Shown here: one piece after another, positions 26,029 to 34,176 of the stretch
Numbering within the stretch: position 1 is the stretch's first letter
Layout of the letters: every line of letters begins with the position of its first letter
Origin: Flavimaribacter sp039888615
GTDB lineage: Bacteria; Pseudomonadota; Alphaproteobacteria; Rhizobiales; Rhizobiaceae
NCBI GenBank assembly: GCA_039888615.1
Contig: JBDQQS010000001.1
DNA: 64,000 bases
Reading direction: 5' to 3' (one strand)
The notes under the pieces: model-generated
What the model saw: only the letters and a program-made list of their open reading frames with translations
Databases searched by the model: none
Told to the model about the DNA's origin: nothing
Position numbers and translations under genes: made by a program

Positions 26029-27041
26029 TGGCCGCCAAATCAACCACCCGATCGAAATCGAAGAAGACGCCGCGGGTGCTCGGCAGTCTGATGGCTGAGA
26101 CCAATGGCGGCGGCTCGCCGGAGGACGTTCCGGGGTTCAATGTCTTTCGGGCGGCGACCGCCGGCTTCGACACAAGCTACGTCTCAGGTCCGACCGTGCT
26201 GAATGCGCGGCCGGATGGCGGCTTTTATTCCAGCGATTCCATGGTGTCGGTCGGCGATGCGCCGGCTTTCGCAGCGAAACCCGAAAACGTCATCGGCGCG
26301 GACAACAGGGTTCGCGTCAACGACACCGCAATGACGCCGTGGCGATGCATCTGTCACCTTGAAGTGCAGTATGACCGGGGGCCGGTCGGCGCAGGCACGG
26401 GATTTTTTGTCGGCGACGACCTGATCGTGACGGCCGCTCACGTGCTGGTCGACCGCAGCTATTACGGCTGGGAAGAGCCGCCAAGGCGGGCGACGCGGGT
26501 GCGCGTGGTGCCGGGCCGCAACGGCAGCCTGGCGCCCTACGGCGTCTTCGTTTGCGATGTGCCGTGTCACGATCCGGATGCTGAAGACTGCATGATACCG
26601 GCCGTCTGGATGGAAATCGGCAGGGACAAGGAAGAGCAGGCGCATCGCGAGGATTACGCTGCTATCCGCATACCCGATCAGGTTCAGGAAGCCGATCTCG
26701 GCAAGCGGCTCGGCTATTTCGGCGTGAAGGACGTGTTGTCGGAGGATGATTTCGACGGCCAGATGCTGTTCGTCAACACGGCCGGCTTTCCGCAGACGCC
26801 GGACAAACCCTACGGCACGCTCTGGTACAACGCCGGACGAACCTCCGCCTTCGACGACTGTTTCGTCGAATACATGGTCGACACAGAAGGCGGCCAGAGC
26901 GGCAGCCCGATCTATTTCTACGACAAGAAAAATGATCAGCGCTATGTGATGGCGATCCACACCACCGGCGATTTCTTCAACCGTGGCATCCTGATCGGCG
27001 GTCAGATTTTCGACGACATCAAGCGGTGGGCGAAGCGGTAG
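26028..27041 (+). CDS. V8-like serine protease (trypsin fold)
   Basis: 337 residues. A basic N-terminal tail (TTRSKSKKT) and an unstructured stretch precede the protease domain, which starts near residue 110. The triad is visible: His in GTGFFVGDDLIVTAAHVL, Asp in EDYAAIRI, Ser in TEGGQSGSPIYFY. The arrangement resembles glutamyl endopeptidase (V8/S1B) proteins. No export signal is apparent. It starts one base within the stop of the protease-phospholipase D fusion and is surely cotranscribed with it. Two different serine proteases in one operon suggest a proteolytic cascade; its substrate could be the fusion partner. Confidence 0.87.
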   Translation: MAAKSTTRSKSKKTPRVLGSLMAETNGGGSPEDVPGFNVFRAATAGFDTSYVSGPTVLNARPDGGFYSSDSMVSVGDAPAFAAKPENVIGADNRVRVNDTAMTPWRCICHLEVQYDRGPVGAGTGFFVGDDLIVTAAHVLVDRSYYGWEEPPRRATRVRVVPGRNGSLAPYGVFVCDVPCHDPDAEDCMIPAVWMEIGRDKEEQAHREDYAAIRIPDQVQEADLGKRLGYFGVKDVLSEDDFDGQMLFVNTAGFPQTPDKPYGTLWYNAGRTSAFDDCFVEYMVDTEGGQSGSPIYFYDKKNDQRYVMAIHTTGDFFNRGILIGGQIFDDIKRWAKR

Positions 27042-27058
27042 GTTGCTTGTTGTATTTT

Positions 27059-27084
27059 CATGGTTCGATTATTGTCGAACCATG
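27059..27084. promoter_or_regulatory. ArsR-type operator overlapping the regulator start codon
   Basis: CATGGTTCGA (27059-27068) and TCGAACCATG (27075-27084) form a perfect 10-bp inverted repeat with spacer TTATTG. The core TTCGA-N6-TCGAA resembles ArsR/SmtB-type operators. The right arm contains the regulator's ATG (27082-27084), which indicates tight autorepression. Confidence 0.7.
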
Positions 27085-27759
27085 AAGGAAGGTCCCGACA
27101 TTGCGCGAATCGGCGCGCTGATAGGCGATCCGGCGCGCGCCAACATCCTGACCGCGCTGATGAGCGGCAAGGCGCTGACGGCGTCAGAGCTTGCGCTTGA
27201 AGCAGGCGTGACCGCCCAGACGGCGAGTTCGCATCTGGCGAAGCTGATGGACGCCGGACTTCTCCAGCAGAGAAAGCAGGGGCGGCACCGCTATTTCCAG
27301 CTCCGCGACGACGAGATCGGCAATGCGCTCGCGTCGATCATGGGGCTGGCTGCGAAGCTTGGCCATACGAGAACCCGAACCGGTCCAAAGGATTCGGCGC
27401 TGCGCAAGGCCCGCGTCTGCTACGACCATCTGGCCGGCGATCTCGGCGTGCGCATGTATGACAGTCTTGTCAAGCACGAGTATATCAGCTGGGACGGCGA
27501 GATCCGCCTGACCGACAAGGGAAGGGTTTTCATCGCCGAATTCGGCATTGATGATCATTCATTCCAGACCTCTCGCCGTCCGGTGTGCCGGTCCTGTCTT
27601 GACTGGAGTTCTCGCCGCACGCATCTTGCCGGCCAACTCGGAGCCGCCTTTCTTCAGCGCATCTACGATCTTGGGTGGGCGCGGCGGATCGACGGCTCGC
27701 GAATTGTCGCGTTTACGCCGAGTGGCGAAAACGCATTTCTGAAGCAGTTTTCCCTGTAA
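27082..27759 (+). CDS. ArsR family transcriptional regulator
   Basis: 225 residues from the ATG at 27082. The winged helix-turn-helix lies at about residues 10-85: DPARANILTALMSGKALTASELALEAGVTAQTASSHLAKLMDAGLL. A C-terminal half of about 120 residues carries SRRPVCRSCLDWSSRR. It includes a Cys-x-x-Cys pair that could bind metal or sense redox state, but no classical metal-site motif is seen in the HTH region. It should repress its own promoter through the overlapping palindrome. The amidase follows 28 bases later and may be under the same control. Confidence 0.9.
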   Translation: MKEGPDIARIGALIGDPARANILTALMSGKALTASELALEAGVTAQTASSHLAKLMDAGLLQQRKQGRHRYFQLRDDEIGNALASIMGLAAKLGHTRTRTGPKDSALRKARVCYDHLAGDLGVRMYDSLVKHEYISWDGEIRLTDKGRVFIAEFGIDDHSFQTSRRPVCRSCLDWSSRRTHLAGQLGAAFLQRIYDLGWARRIDGSRIVAFTPSGENAFLKQFSL

Positions 27760-27787
27760 TCCTGTCCGAACAAGCGAGAGTGAAATC

Positions 27788-29203
27788 ATGACCGACCGTC
27801 CGTTGTGGCAATTGAGCGCCTGCGAATTGTCCGAACGCATCGCAAGTGGAGGCGTTTCCGTGGCGCAAGCCGTGCAGGCCTGTGTCGACCGGATGCATGA
27901 CCGCAATCCCCAAATCAACGCCGTAGTGGAAGACCTTTCGGACGAGGCGCTTGCGCAGGCTGTCGAGTATGACCGCATCCTGCAGGAGAGCGGCCCGATC
28001 GGCCCATTGCACGGCGTGCCGGTGACGGTGAAGGAAAACGTCGACCAGAAGGGCAAGGCCACGCCGAACGGGGTGACGGCCTTCAAGGACATTATTGCGC
28101 CGGAGGATTCGCCGATCGTGCGCAGTTTCCGCAAGGCCGGCGCAATTATCATCGGACGGACCAACACGCCGGAATTCTCGATGCGGGCGACGACGTCGAA
28201 CGAGTTGCACGGCCGCACCTACAATCCTTGGAACGACTGGGCGACGTCCGGCGGTTCATCGGGCGGCGCCTCTTCGGCGGTGATGTCCGGCATGGGGCCG
28301 TTGTCGCACGGAAACGATATCGCCGGATCCTTGCGTTTTCCGCCGGCGGCCACAGGCGCCGTCAGCGTGAAGCCCGGGCTAGGGCGCACGCCGGCCTACA
28401 ACCCGTCAGCGACGGCGGAGCGGGGTATGCTCGCCCAAATCATGTCCGTGCAGGGCGTAATCGCCCGCGAGACGCGCGATGTGCGCCTGGCGATGAAATC
28501 GCTGATCCGCTACGACCCGCACGATCCGTGGATGGTCCCAATGCCGTTCGAGAGCGAAAAGCCGAAGGGAAAGGTGAAGGTCGCCTTCACCAAAAATACG
28601 TTCGAGTTTCCGCTTCATCCGGCTGTCGAAAAAGCGCTCGACACCGCCAGGCAGGCGCTTGACGACGCCGGCTATGATGTGACAGACGCCGAACCGCCCG
28701 CGGTTGACGTTATCGGCCGCGAGATGGGCAGTGCGCTGTTCGGGGAAATGAAGATCCTGCTCGGCGACGATATCCTCAAATACGGCAGCGAGACGATCGC
28801 GGAGATTTTCCGGAACTACTACGAGTATTTCAAGCCATACAGCGAAACCGAACTGATCCAGGCGATGGCCAGACGGTCCCACCATATCCGGCAGTGGCTG
28901 CTGTTTCTGGACGAGTATCCGCTGGTTCTCACGCCCTTCCTGCACCAGCCGACCCTTGAGTGGGATCGCGATGCGCAAGGCATGGACGGCGTCATCGACA
29001 TGATCGGCAGCGCCTACTATGTCGGCTCCATGAACTATATGGGATTGCCCGCCGGCAATGTCTCGGCCAACTACAATGACGGGCTGCCCGTCGGCGTGCA
29101 GATCGTCGGACGTCGGTTCCGGGAAGACATGATCCTCGACGCCTGCGAGGCGATCGAAAGCCGGGTCGGGGTGATGGCCGAGAAACTGTTCGAACGCGGG
29201 TGA
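27788..29203 (+). CDS. Amidase signature family protein
   Basis: 471 residues. The Ser-cis-Ser-Lys triad is visible: Lys in GVPVTVKENVD, the cis-Ser region in TSGGSSGGASSAV, and the nucleophile in GNDIAGSLRFPPAA. The family hydrolyses carboxylic amides in the cytoplasm. There are no gatB or gatC partners, so this is a stand-alone amidase rather than the Glu-tRNA amidotransferase subunit. It directly follows the ArsR regulator. A 12-bp stem hairpin ends the transcript. Confidence 0.92.
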   Translation: MTDRPLWQLSACELSERIASGGVSVAQAVQACVDRMHDRNPQINAVVEDLSDEALAQAVEYDRILQESGPIGPLHGVPVTVKENVDQKGKATPNGVTAFKDIIAPEDSPIVRSFRKAGAIIIGRTNTPEFSMRATTSNELHGRTYNPWNDWATSGGSSGGASSAVMSGMGPLSHGNDIAGSLRFPPAATGAVSVKPGLGRTPAYNPSATAERGMLAQIMSVQGVIARETRDVRLAMKSLIRYDPHDPWMVPMPFESEKPKGKVKVAFTKNTFEFPLHPAVEKALDTARQALDDAGYDVTDAEPPAVDVIGREMGSALFGEMKILLGDDILKYGSETIAEIFRNYYEYFKPYSETELIQAMARRSHHIRQWLLFLDEYPLVLTPFLHQPTLEWDRDAQGMDGVIDMIGSAYYVGSMNYMGLPAGNVSANYNDGLPVGVQIVGRRFREDMILDACEAIESRVGVMAEKLFERG

Positions 29204-29212
29204 GGGGCGCCC

Positions 29213-29242
29213 GCGAAGACGGATCGGACAATCCGTCTTCGC
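29213..29242. terminator. Convergent hairpin after the amidase gene
   Basis: GCGAAGACGGAT (29213-29224) and its exact complement (29231-29242) form a 12-bp stem with loop CGGACA, between the convergent stops at 29203 and 29252. It probably serves both transcripts. Confidence 0.65.
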
Positions 29243-29251
29243 ATGGCCGCG

Positions 29252-29680
29252 TCACCGCGGTTTCGCGACGGTGAGTTGCGGCGCGCCGTCGGACGTCTTG
29301 CGATGACTTCGTCCGTCGGCATTGAGCGTGCCGCGGATCCGCGAACGCCAGTTGGAGAAACTCTCGAAGGTGACCACATCGACGGGCTCGTCTAGACGGA
29401 TTTCCACCTCCCGGTGATCCGCCGGTCCGGACATCGATATGATCTCCCCGGTGAAATCCTGTCCTAGATAGCGTCCCTCTACACGGTCTCCGAATGCGAG
29501 CTCGGGCGGGGCGTTGCTGCGCGTGATGCGGGCGTGTAGCGTGTTCCAGTCACGCGCTTCATGCTGCCTGGCGACGAGTTCAAGCGCCTGGGCGTGGCTG
29601 ATGGCGGAGCCCTGCGCATCGAGAGCTTTGCGCAGCGCTTTTGCTTGCGCCTTGACTGTTTCAAGTGTTGTTTGGGTCAT
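29252..29680 (-). CDS. Small 'glyoxalase superfamily'-annotated protein
   Basis: 142 residues. The N-terminal 50 residues (VKAQAKALRKALDAQGSAISHAQALELVARQHEARDWNTLHARI) match a conserved helical module common in proteobacteria and often annotated as a glyoxalase superfamily protein. The C-terminal part is strand-rich and resembles a small barrel (DRVEGRYLGQDFTGEIISM). Function is not established; I see no catalytic residues. It is monocistronic, with AGGAAG upstream of the ATG. Confidence 0.75.
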   Translation of the reverse strand: MTQTTLETVKAQAKALRKALDAQGSAISHAQALELVARQHEARDWNTLHARITRSNAPPELAFGDRVEGRYLGQDFTGEIISMSGPADHREVEIRLDEPVDVVTFESFSNWRSRIRGTLNADGRSHRKTSDGAPQLTVAKPR

Positions 29681-30100
29681 GCCGTTCTTCCTGTATCGGA
29701 CATTGGCAGGATGGCTGACGGCGGCGCAAGGAAGACACGCGGACTTCCTGAAGGGGGTGTCCGATCTCTATTCGCCGCATTCCTGGAGGTCAGTCCGCCA
29801 GACATCGCTCACTCCTGACAAAGAGCATTTCGAAACGGAAGGGAGCCTGCGTTGCCCACCTGCGAAATGCTTCGAGGGTGAGGTGTCTTCAAATTCCGGG
29901 CTTCACCGTGACTTTCGTCTGCAGGCGGCAGGCGCCCGGCGCCTATGCGCGCCCTCCTATGCCTATTTAGGCGACGTGGCAAGTCCAAATGACGCTTGCA
30001 ACTGAGCGGCCGGCGTCTTGAACGCGGTTGACGCTTCCGTATCCGCCGGTCATGGTTCGCCAGACAATGCACGGCTGAACTGCGTCCCGGGGGGAGCGTC
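29681..30100. other. Gene-free interval of 420 bases
   Basis: No reading frame with recognisable similarity, no RNA gene and no strong hairpin were seen. It must contain the promoters of the two divergent flanking genes. A GGCGCC-rich segment near 29930 is self-complementary but short. Confidence 0.4.
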
Positions 30101-31393
30101 TTGCGCCTGGAGCAGCAAATACCAGATGAGCGGGAGAGCGTATCCCGCTTCCGCAACACCCTATCCGGCGCATTCGGCAACGTGCTGGAATGGTATGATT
30201 TCGCCGTATACGGAACGCTTGCTCCAATTCTCGGGCAGTTGTTCTTCCCTTCCGATGATCCTTTCACGTCGCTTCTGGCGGCCTTCGGCGCTTTCGCCGT
30301 CGGTTATATATCCCGTCCAATCGGCGGCGTTCTTCTGGGGCACATCGGCGATGTCATCGGACGCAAGCCGTCATTGATCCTCTCGGTATTTATGATGGGG
30401 GTCACGACGACGGCCATCGGATTTCTGCCGAGCTTTGACAGCATTGGCGTCACGGCTTCCATTCTGCTGGTGCTTCTGCGCCTCGTGCAGGGTCTTTCCG
30501 TGGGCGGGGAGTATCCCGCCTCCATCGTCTTCCTTTCGGAACACGCGCCAGACGGGAGAAGGGGCTACTACGCCAGTTGGCCCATGTTCGGCAGCGTGAT
30601 CGGATTCCTCCTGGGATCGGGCGTCACGGTCCTGTTGACGACGGCGATCGGGGACGCCGCCATGCAGGAATGGGGATGGCGGGTTCCGTTTCTCTCCGGG
30701 GCCGTCATCGCGATCGCCGGCGTTCTGTTCCGCCGGGGAATGACCGAGCCTCCGGGGTTCGAAAACACAGGGCCGGACGGTCAGGCGCCGTTTGTTGCGG
30801 CTTTCAGGGATCATTGGAGAAGCATCGCGCGGATCGTCGCGCTGACGCTCGTCAATGCGGTCGGTTTCTACCTGCTTTGGGTCTACGCCACCTCGTACCT
30901 TACGGAGCGCATGCATGTCTCGACGACTAAAGCGATGGACGTCAGCACGTTGTCGCTCGTTGTCATGCTGCCGGCCACGACCATAGCCGCGATCCTTTCC
31001 GATCGTATCGGGCGAAAGCCATTGCTCTATTTCGTGGGCGTCGGAACGCTGCTGCTGGCCTGGCCTTTGTGGAGCCTGATGCATCATGACGATCCCGTCA
31101 TGATCTTCCTCGCCCAGGCGGGCTTCGCCGTGCTCTATGGCGCGGGCTACGCCGGCTTGTCTGTCGCGATCATCGAGATATTGCCGGGCAATGTTCGCTG
31201 CAGCGCCTCGGCCATAGGATACAATCTCGCACAGGGCCTGTTCGGCGGCACGACGCCGCTGGTTGCAACCTATCTGGTGCGGCGCACGTCCGACGACTTC
31301 GCGCCCGTCTACTATCTGATCGCTGCGGCGGCAATCTCGCTCCTGGCGACCATCACGTTGAAAGAGACCGCCGGAAAGCCGCTGCCTCCGTAG
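30101..31393 (+). CDS. MFS transporter, metabolite:H+ symporter type (copy 1)
   Basis: 430 residues, twelve predicted membrane helices. Family motifs include GNVLEWYDFAVYGTLAP at the first helix, GHIGDVIGRKPSL in the loop after the second, and RLVQGLSVGGEYP in helix 4, typical of the metabolite:H+ symporter family (proline/betaine, alpha-ketoglutarate and similar). The start is a TTG at 30101 with GGGGGGAG four bases upstream. A second, clearly homologous transporter follows 91 bases later. Confidence 0.88.
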   Translation: MRLEQQIPDERESVSRFRNTLSGAFGNVLEWYDFAVYGTLAPILGQLFFPSDDPFTSLLAAFGAFAVGYISRPIGGVLLGHIGDVIGRKPSLILSVFMMGVTTTAIGFLPSFDSIGVTASILLVLLRLVQGLSVGGEYPASIVFLSEHAPDGRRGYYASWPMFGSVIGFLLGSGVTVLLTTAIGDAAMQEWGWRVPFLSGAVIAIAGVLFRRGMTEPPGFENTGPDGQAPFVAAFRDHWRSIARIVALTLVNAVGFYLLWVYATSYLTERMHVSTTKAMDVSTLSLVVMLPATTIAAILSDRIGRKPLLYFVGVGTLLLAWPLWSLMHHDDPVMIFLAQAGFAVLYGAGYAGLSVAIIEILPGNVRCSASAIGYNLAQGLFGGTTPLVATYLVRRTSDDFAPVYYLIAAAAISLLATITLKETAGKPLPP

Positions 31394-31484
31394 TGCTGTC
31401 TGGAATTGGCGAGTTGCAATTTATGCGGGCGCGGTCCAGAATTCGAGTTGATATTATTAGTTTCATTGACGGGCGATATTTTAA

Positions 31485-32765
31485 GTGAGCGATACGGAAA
31501 CCAGCACGCAGACCGCGCGTCTGCGCAACGCGCTTGCGGGCGCAGTTGGCAATGCGCTGGAGTGGTACGATTTTGCGATCTACGGATCTCTGGCGCCAAT
31601 AATCGGAAATCTGTTCTTTCCGTCGGGCGATCCCCTGACATCGCTGCTCGCGAGCTTCGGCGTCTTCGCAGTGGGATACGCTGCGCGACCCGTCGGCGGC
31701 GTCATTCTCGGCTCTGTCGGAGACCGGATCGGCCGCAAGACCACGCTCATCATTTCGGTCTCGCTCATGGGCGTCGGCACAACGCTCATCGGTCTGTTGC
31801 CGACCTATGAGCAGATTGGATTGGCCGCGCCGGTCCTTCTGATCCTGCTGCGTCTGATGCAAGGCGTTTCCGTCGGAGGGGAGTACCCGGGATCGGTGGT
31901 TTTTCTTGCCGAACATGCGCCGCAGAAAAGCCGGGCGCTTTTTACCAGCTGGCCGGTGATCGGTGCGTTCATGGGTTTTCTGATCGGAAACGGCGCGGCG
32001 GCGATCCTGGGCGGGCTTATCGGCGATGACGCCCTGGAGCAGTGGGGCTGGCGCATACCGTTTCTTCTGGGCGCGCTCATAGCCGTGGGCGCAGTCGTTT
32101 TTCGCCGTCATATGAGCGAGCCGCCGACGCTTGGCCGCCTTGAGGTCCACGGCGACATACCCTTCGTCGAGGCCGTTCGCGACTACTGGCGGCAAATCCT
32201 GCAAATCATCTGTCTTACCCTGTCGCTGGCCGTCGGCTTTTACCTGCTGTTCGTCTTCGCAAGCAGCTACCTGACGGAATACATGCATATCTCGACGTCC
32301 AGCGCGTTCGACATCAACACCTATGCGCTGATGATCATGATCCCGATAATCGGCTTCGGCGCCTATGTTTCCGATCACATCGGCAGAAAGCCGCTGCTCT
32401 ACACCTCAAGCATCGGCACGTTGATCCTGAGTTGGCCGCTGTGGTCCGTCATGCATCACGAGAACGTTTATCTCGTTTTTATAGGGCAGGCCGGCTTCGC
32501 AACGTTGTTCGCCATAGGTTATTCGGCATTGTCGTCCGCGATGGTGGAAGCGCTTCCCGCCCATGTGCGATGCAGCGGCGTGGCGATCGGTTACAATCTG
32601 TGCCAGGGCCTGTTCGGCGGCACGGCGCCGCTTGTCGCCACATACCTGCTGGCGCGCACGGCCGATGATTTCGCGCCCGTCTACTATCTCATAATTACCG
32701 CGATGATTTCGACCATCGCCGTCTATACCTTGAAGGAGACCACCGGCAAGCCGTTGCCCGATTGA
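31485..32765 (+). CDS. MFS transporter, metabolite:H+ symporter type (copy 2)
   Basis: 426 residues, a close paralogue of the preceding transporter along the full length: GNALEWYDFAIYGSLAP, GSVGDRIGRKTTL, RLMQGVSVGGEYP, and the shared end YTLKETTGKPLP. It starts at GTG 31485 with a weak ribosome site. Tandem duplication followed by divergence suggests related but distinct substrates. The prolyl iminopeptidase gene follows 56 bases later, hinting at peptide or proline-derived substrates; this is speculative. Confidence 0.88.
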   Translation: MSDTETSTQTARLRNALAGAVGNALEWYDFAIYGSLAPIIGNLFFPSGDPLTSLLASFGVFAVGYAARPVGGVILGSVGDRIGRKTTLIISVSLMGVGTTLIGLLPTYEQIGLAAPVLLILLRLMQGVSVGGEYPGSVVFLAEHAPQKSRALFTSWPVIGAFMGFLIGNGAAAILGGLIGDDALEQWGWRIPFLLGALIAVGAVVFRRHMSEPPTLGRLEVHGDIPFVEAVRDYWRQILQIICLTLSLAVGFYLLFVFASSYLTEYMHISTSSAFDINTYALMIMIPIIGFGAYVSDHIGRKPLLYTSSIGTLILSWPLWSVMHHENVYLVFIGQAGFATLFAIGYSALSSAMVEALPAHVRCSGVAIGYNLCQGLFGGTAPLVATYLLARTADDFAPVYYLIITAMISTIAVYTLKETTGKPLPD

Positions 32766-32821
32766 CGAGACGGGGTTAGTTTTGGAACAGGCTCCGCGAC
32801 TAGCCGATAAAGAGGAAAGCG

Positions 32822-33802
32822 ATGCAGACCGAGCATGGCCCGCAAAATGGCTATTCTAGAACGTTGTTTCCGCCAATCGAACCCTATGACTCAGGTATGC
32901 TGGACGTCGGCGACGGCCACCATGTCTACTGGGAGGTGTGCGGCAATCCGAATGGAAAGCCGGCGCTTTTTCTGCACGGCGGTCCGGGCGGAGGCTGCTC
33001 GGCGGATCACAGGCGCCTCTTCGATCCCCAGAAATACCGCATCGTATTGTTCGACCAGCGAGGTAGCGGGCGATCAACGCCCTATGCCTCCACGGAAAAC
33101 AATACGACCTGGCGTCTGGTCGCCGATATCGAAAAGCTTCGCATGATGTTCGATATCGAGGAGTGGCTTGTTCTTGGCGGCTCCTGGGGCAGCACGCTTG
33201 CTTTGGCCTACGCCGAAACCTATCCCGAGCGGGTCAGCGAACTGGTTCTGCGCGGTATTTTCACGGCGCGCCGGTTCGAAATACACTGGCTTTTCCAGGA
33301 AGGGGCTTCTCTGCTCTTTCCCGATAAATGGGAGAAGTTCATAAGCCTCATTCCCGTTGGTGAGCGCCAGGATCTTCTGGCGGCCTACAGTCGTCGCCTC
33401 AATAGCGAGGACCAAACCGTACGGGAGGAAGCCGCGAAGGCCTGGGCGCTTTGGGAAGGCGAAACCTCGACGCTTTTGCCGAACGAATCCACCGCCGCCC
33501 ATTATGGCGACGCACGATTTGCGCTCGCATTCGCCGGCATTGAAATTCACTATTTCATGAACGACGCCTTCCTTGAGGAAGGCCAGCTTTTCCGAGACAT
33601 CGACAATCTGCGCGGCATTCCGGGAACGATTATCCAGGGACGCTATGACGTCGTGACGCCCGCACGCACAGCCTGGGAATTGTATCGGTTATGGCCTGAA
33701 TCGGAAATCTTCATCGTTGATGACGCCGGCCATGTCTTCAACGAGCCTGGCATCATTCACCACACCGTGACTGCGACCGATCTCTACGCATCGGATGGAT
33801 GA
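32822..33802 (+). CDS. pip: Prolyl iminopeptidase
   Basis: 326 residues of peptidase family S33 (alpha/beta hydrolase). The oxyanion-hole motif LFLHGGPGGG, nucleophile in GGSWGSTLALAYA, acid in QGRYDVVTP and His in DDAGHVF are intact, and FDQRGSGRSTP is diagnostic. It removes N-terminal proline from peptides in the cytoplasm. GAGGAAAGCG precedes the ATG. The hydroxyproline-degradation genes at 42-46 kb could use its products. Confidence 0.94.
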   Translation: MQTEHGPQNGYSRTLFPPIEPYDSGMLDVGDGHHVYWEVCGNPNGKPALFLHGGPGGGCSADHRRLFDPQKYRIVLFDQRGSGRSTPYASTENNTTWRLVADIEKLRMMFDIEEWLVLGGSWGSTLALAYAETYPERVSELVLRGIFTARRFEIHWLFQEGASLLFPDKWEKFISLIPVGERQDLLAAYSRRLNSEDQTVREEAAKAWALWEGETSTLLPNESTAAHYGDARFALAFAGIEIHYFMNDAFLEEGQLFRDIDNLRGIPGTIIQGRYDVVTPARTAWELYRLWPESEIFIVDDAGHVFNEPGIIHHTVTATDLYASDG

Positions 33803-33804
33803 AC

Positions 33805-34125
33805 TCAATATCGGTGCAGATGCGGATGGCGTTCGGCGGAGTGCGCGATCCGTCGCGCCTGCATGTCGATCAACTGATCCGCAAACAGCCTTATCAGTAC
33901 GGCAAGCGCGCCGATGCCGGTGAAAATCAGGATCGTAGCGCCGATTTTGCCCGGATCTGTTTTCGGCGCGAAGTCGCCATATCCGACGGTCGCCATCGTG
34001 ACCACTGAAAAATAGTAGGAATCCACCCAGTCCCAACCCTCCGTATAGTGAAAGAATACGGTGGCAAGAGCGACAATGCCGAAAACCGACACCAATGCCG
34101 CACGGATCTTGATTGCGTTGGACAC
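33805..34125 (-). CDS. Small two-helix potassium channel protein
   Basis: 106 residues. Two transmembrane helices flank a pore loop with the K+ selectivity filter TVGYGD (VVTMATVGYGDFAP, near residue 47). No RCK/TrkA_N ligand domain is attached, so this is a minimal ion-channel-2 unit that should assemble as a tetramer. The start is GTG (34123-34125) with GGAGG six bases upstream. It ends two bases from the convergent pip stop. Confidence 0.88.
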   Translation of the reverse strand: MSNAIKIRAALVSVFGIVALATVFFHYTEGWDWVDSYYFSVVTMATVGYGDFAPKTDPGKIGATILIFTGIGALAVLIRLFADQLIDMQARRIAHSAERHPHLHRY

Positions 34126-34176
34126 GACGCGCCTCCTTTAGCGAGAGACAGGAAGTTCCTGTTTTTCCCATCATTG

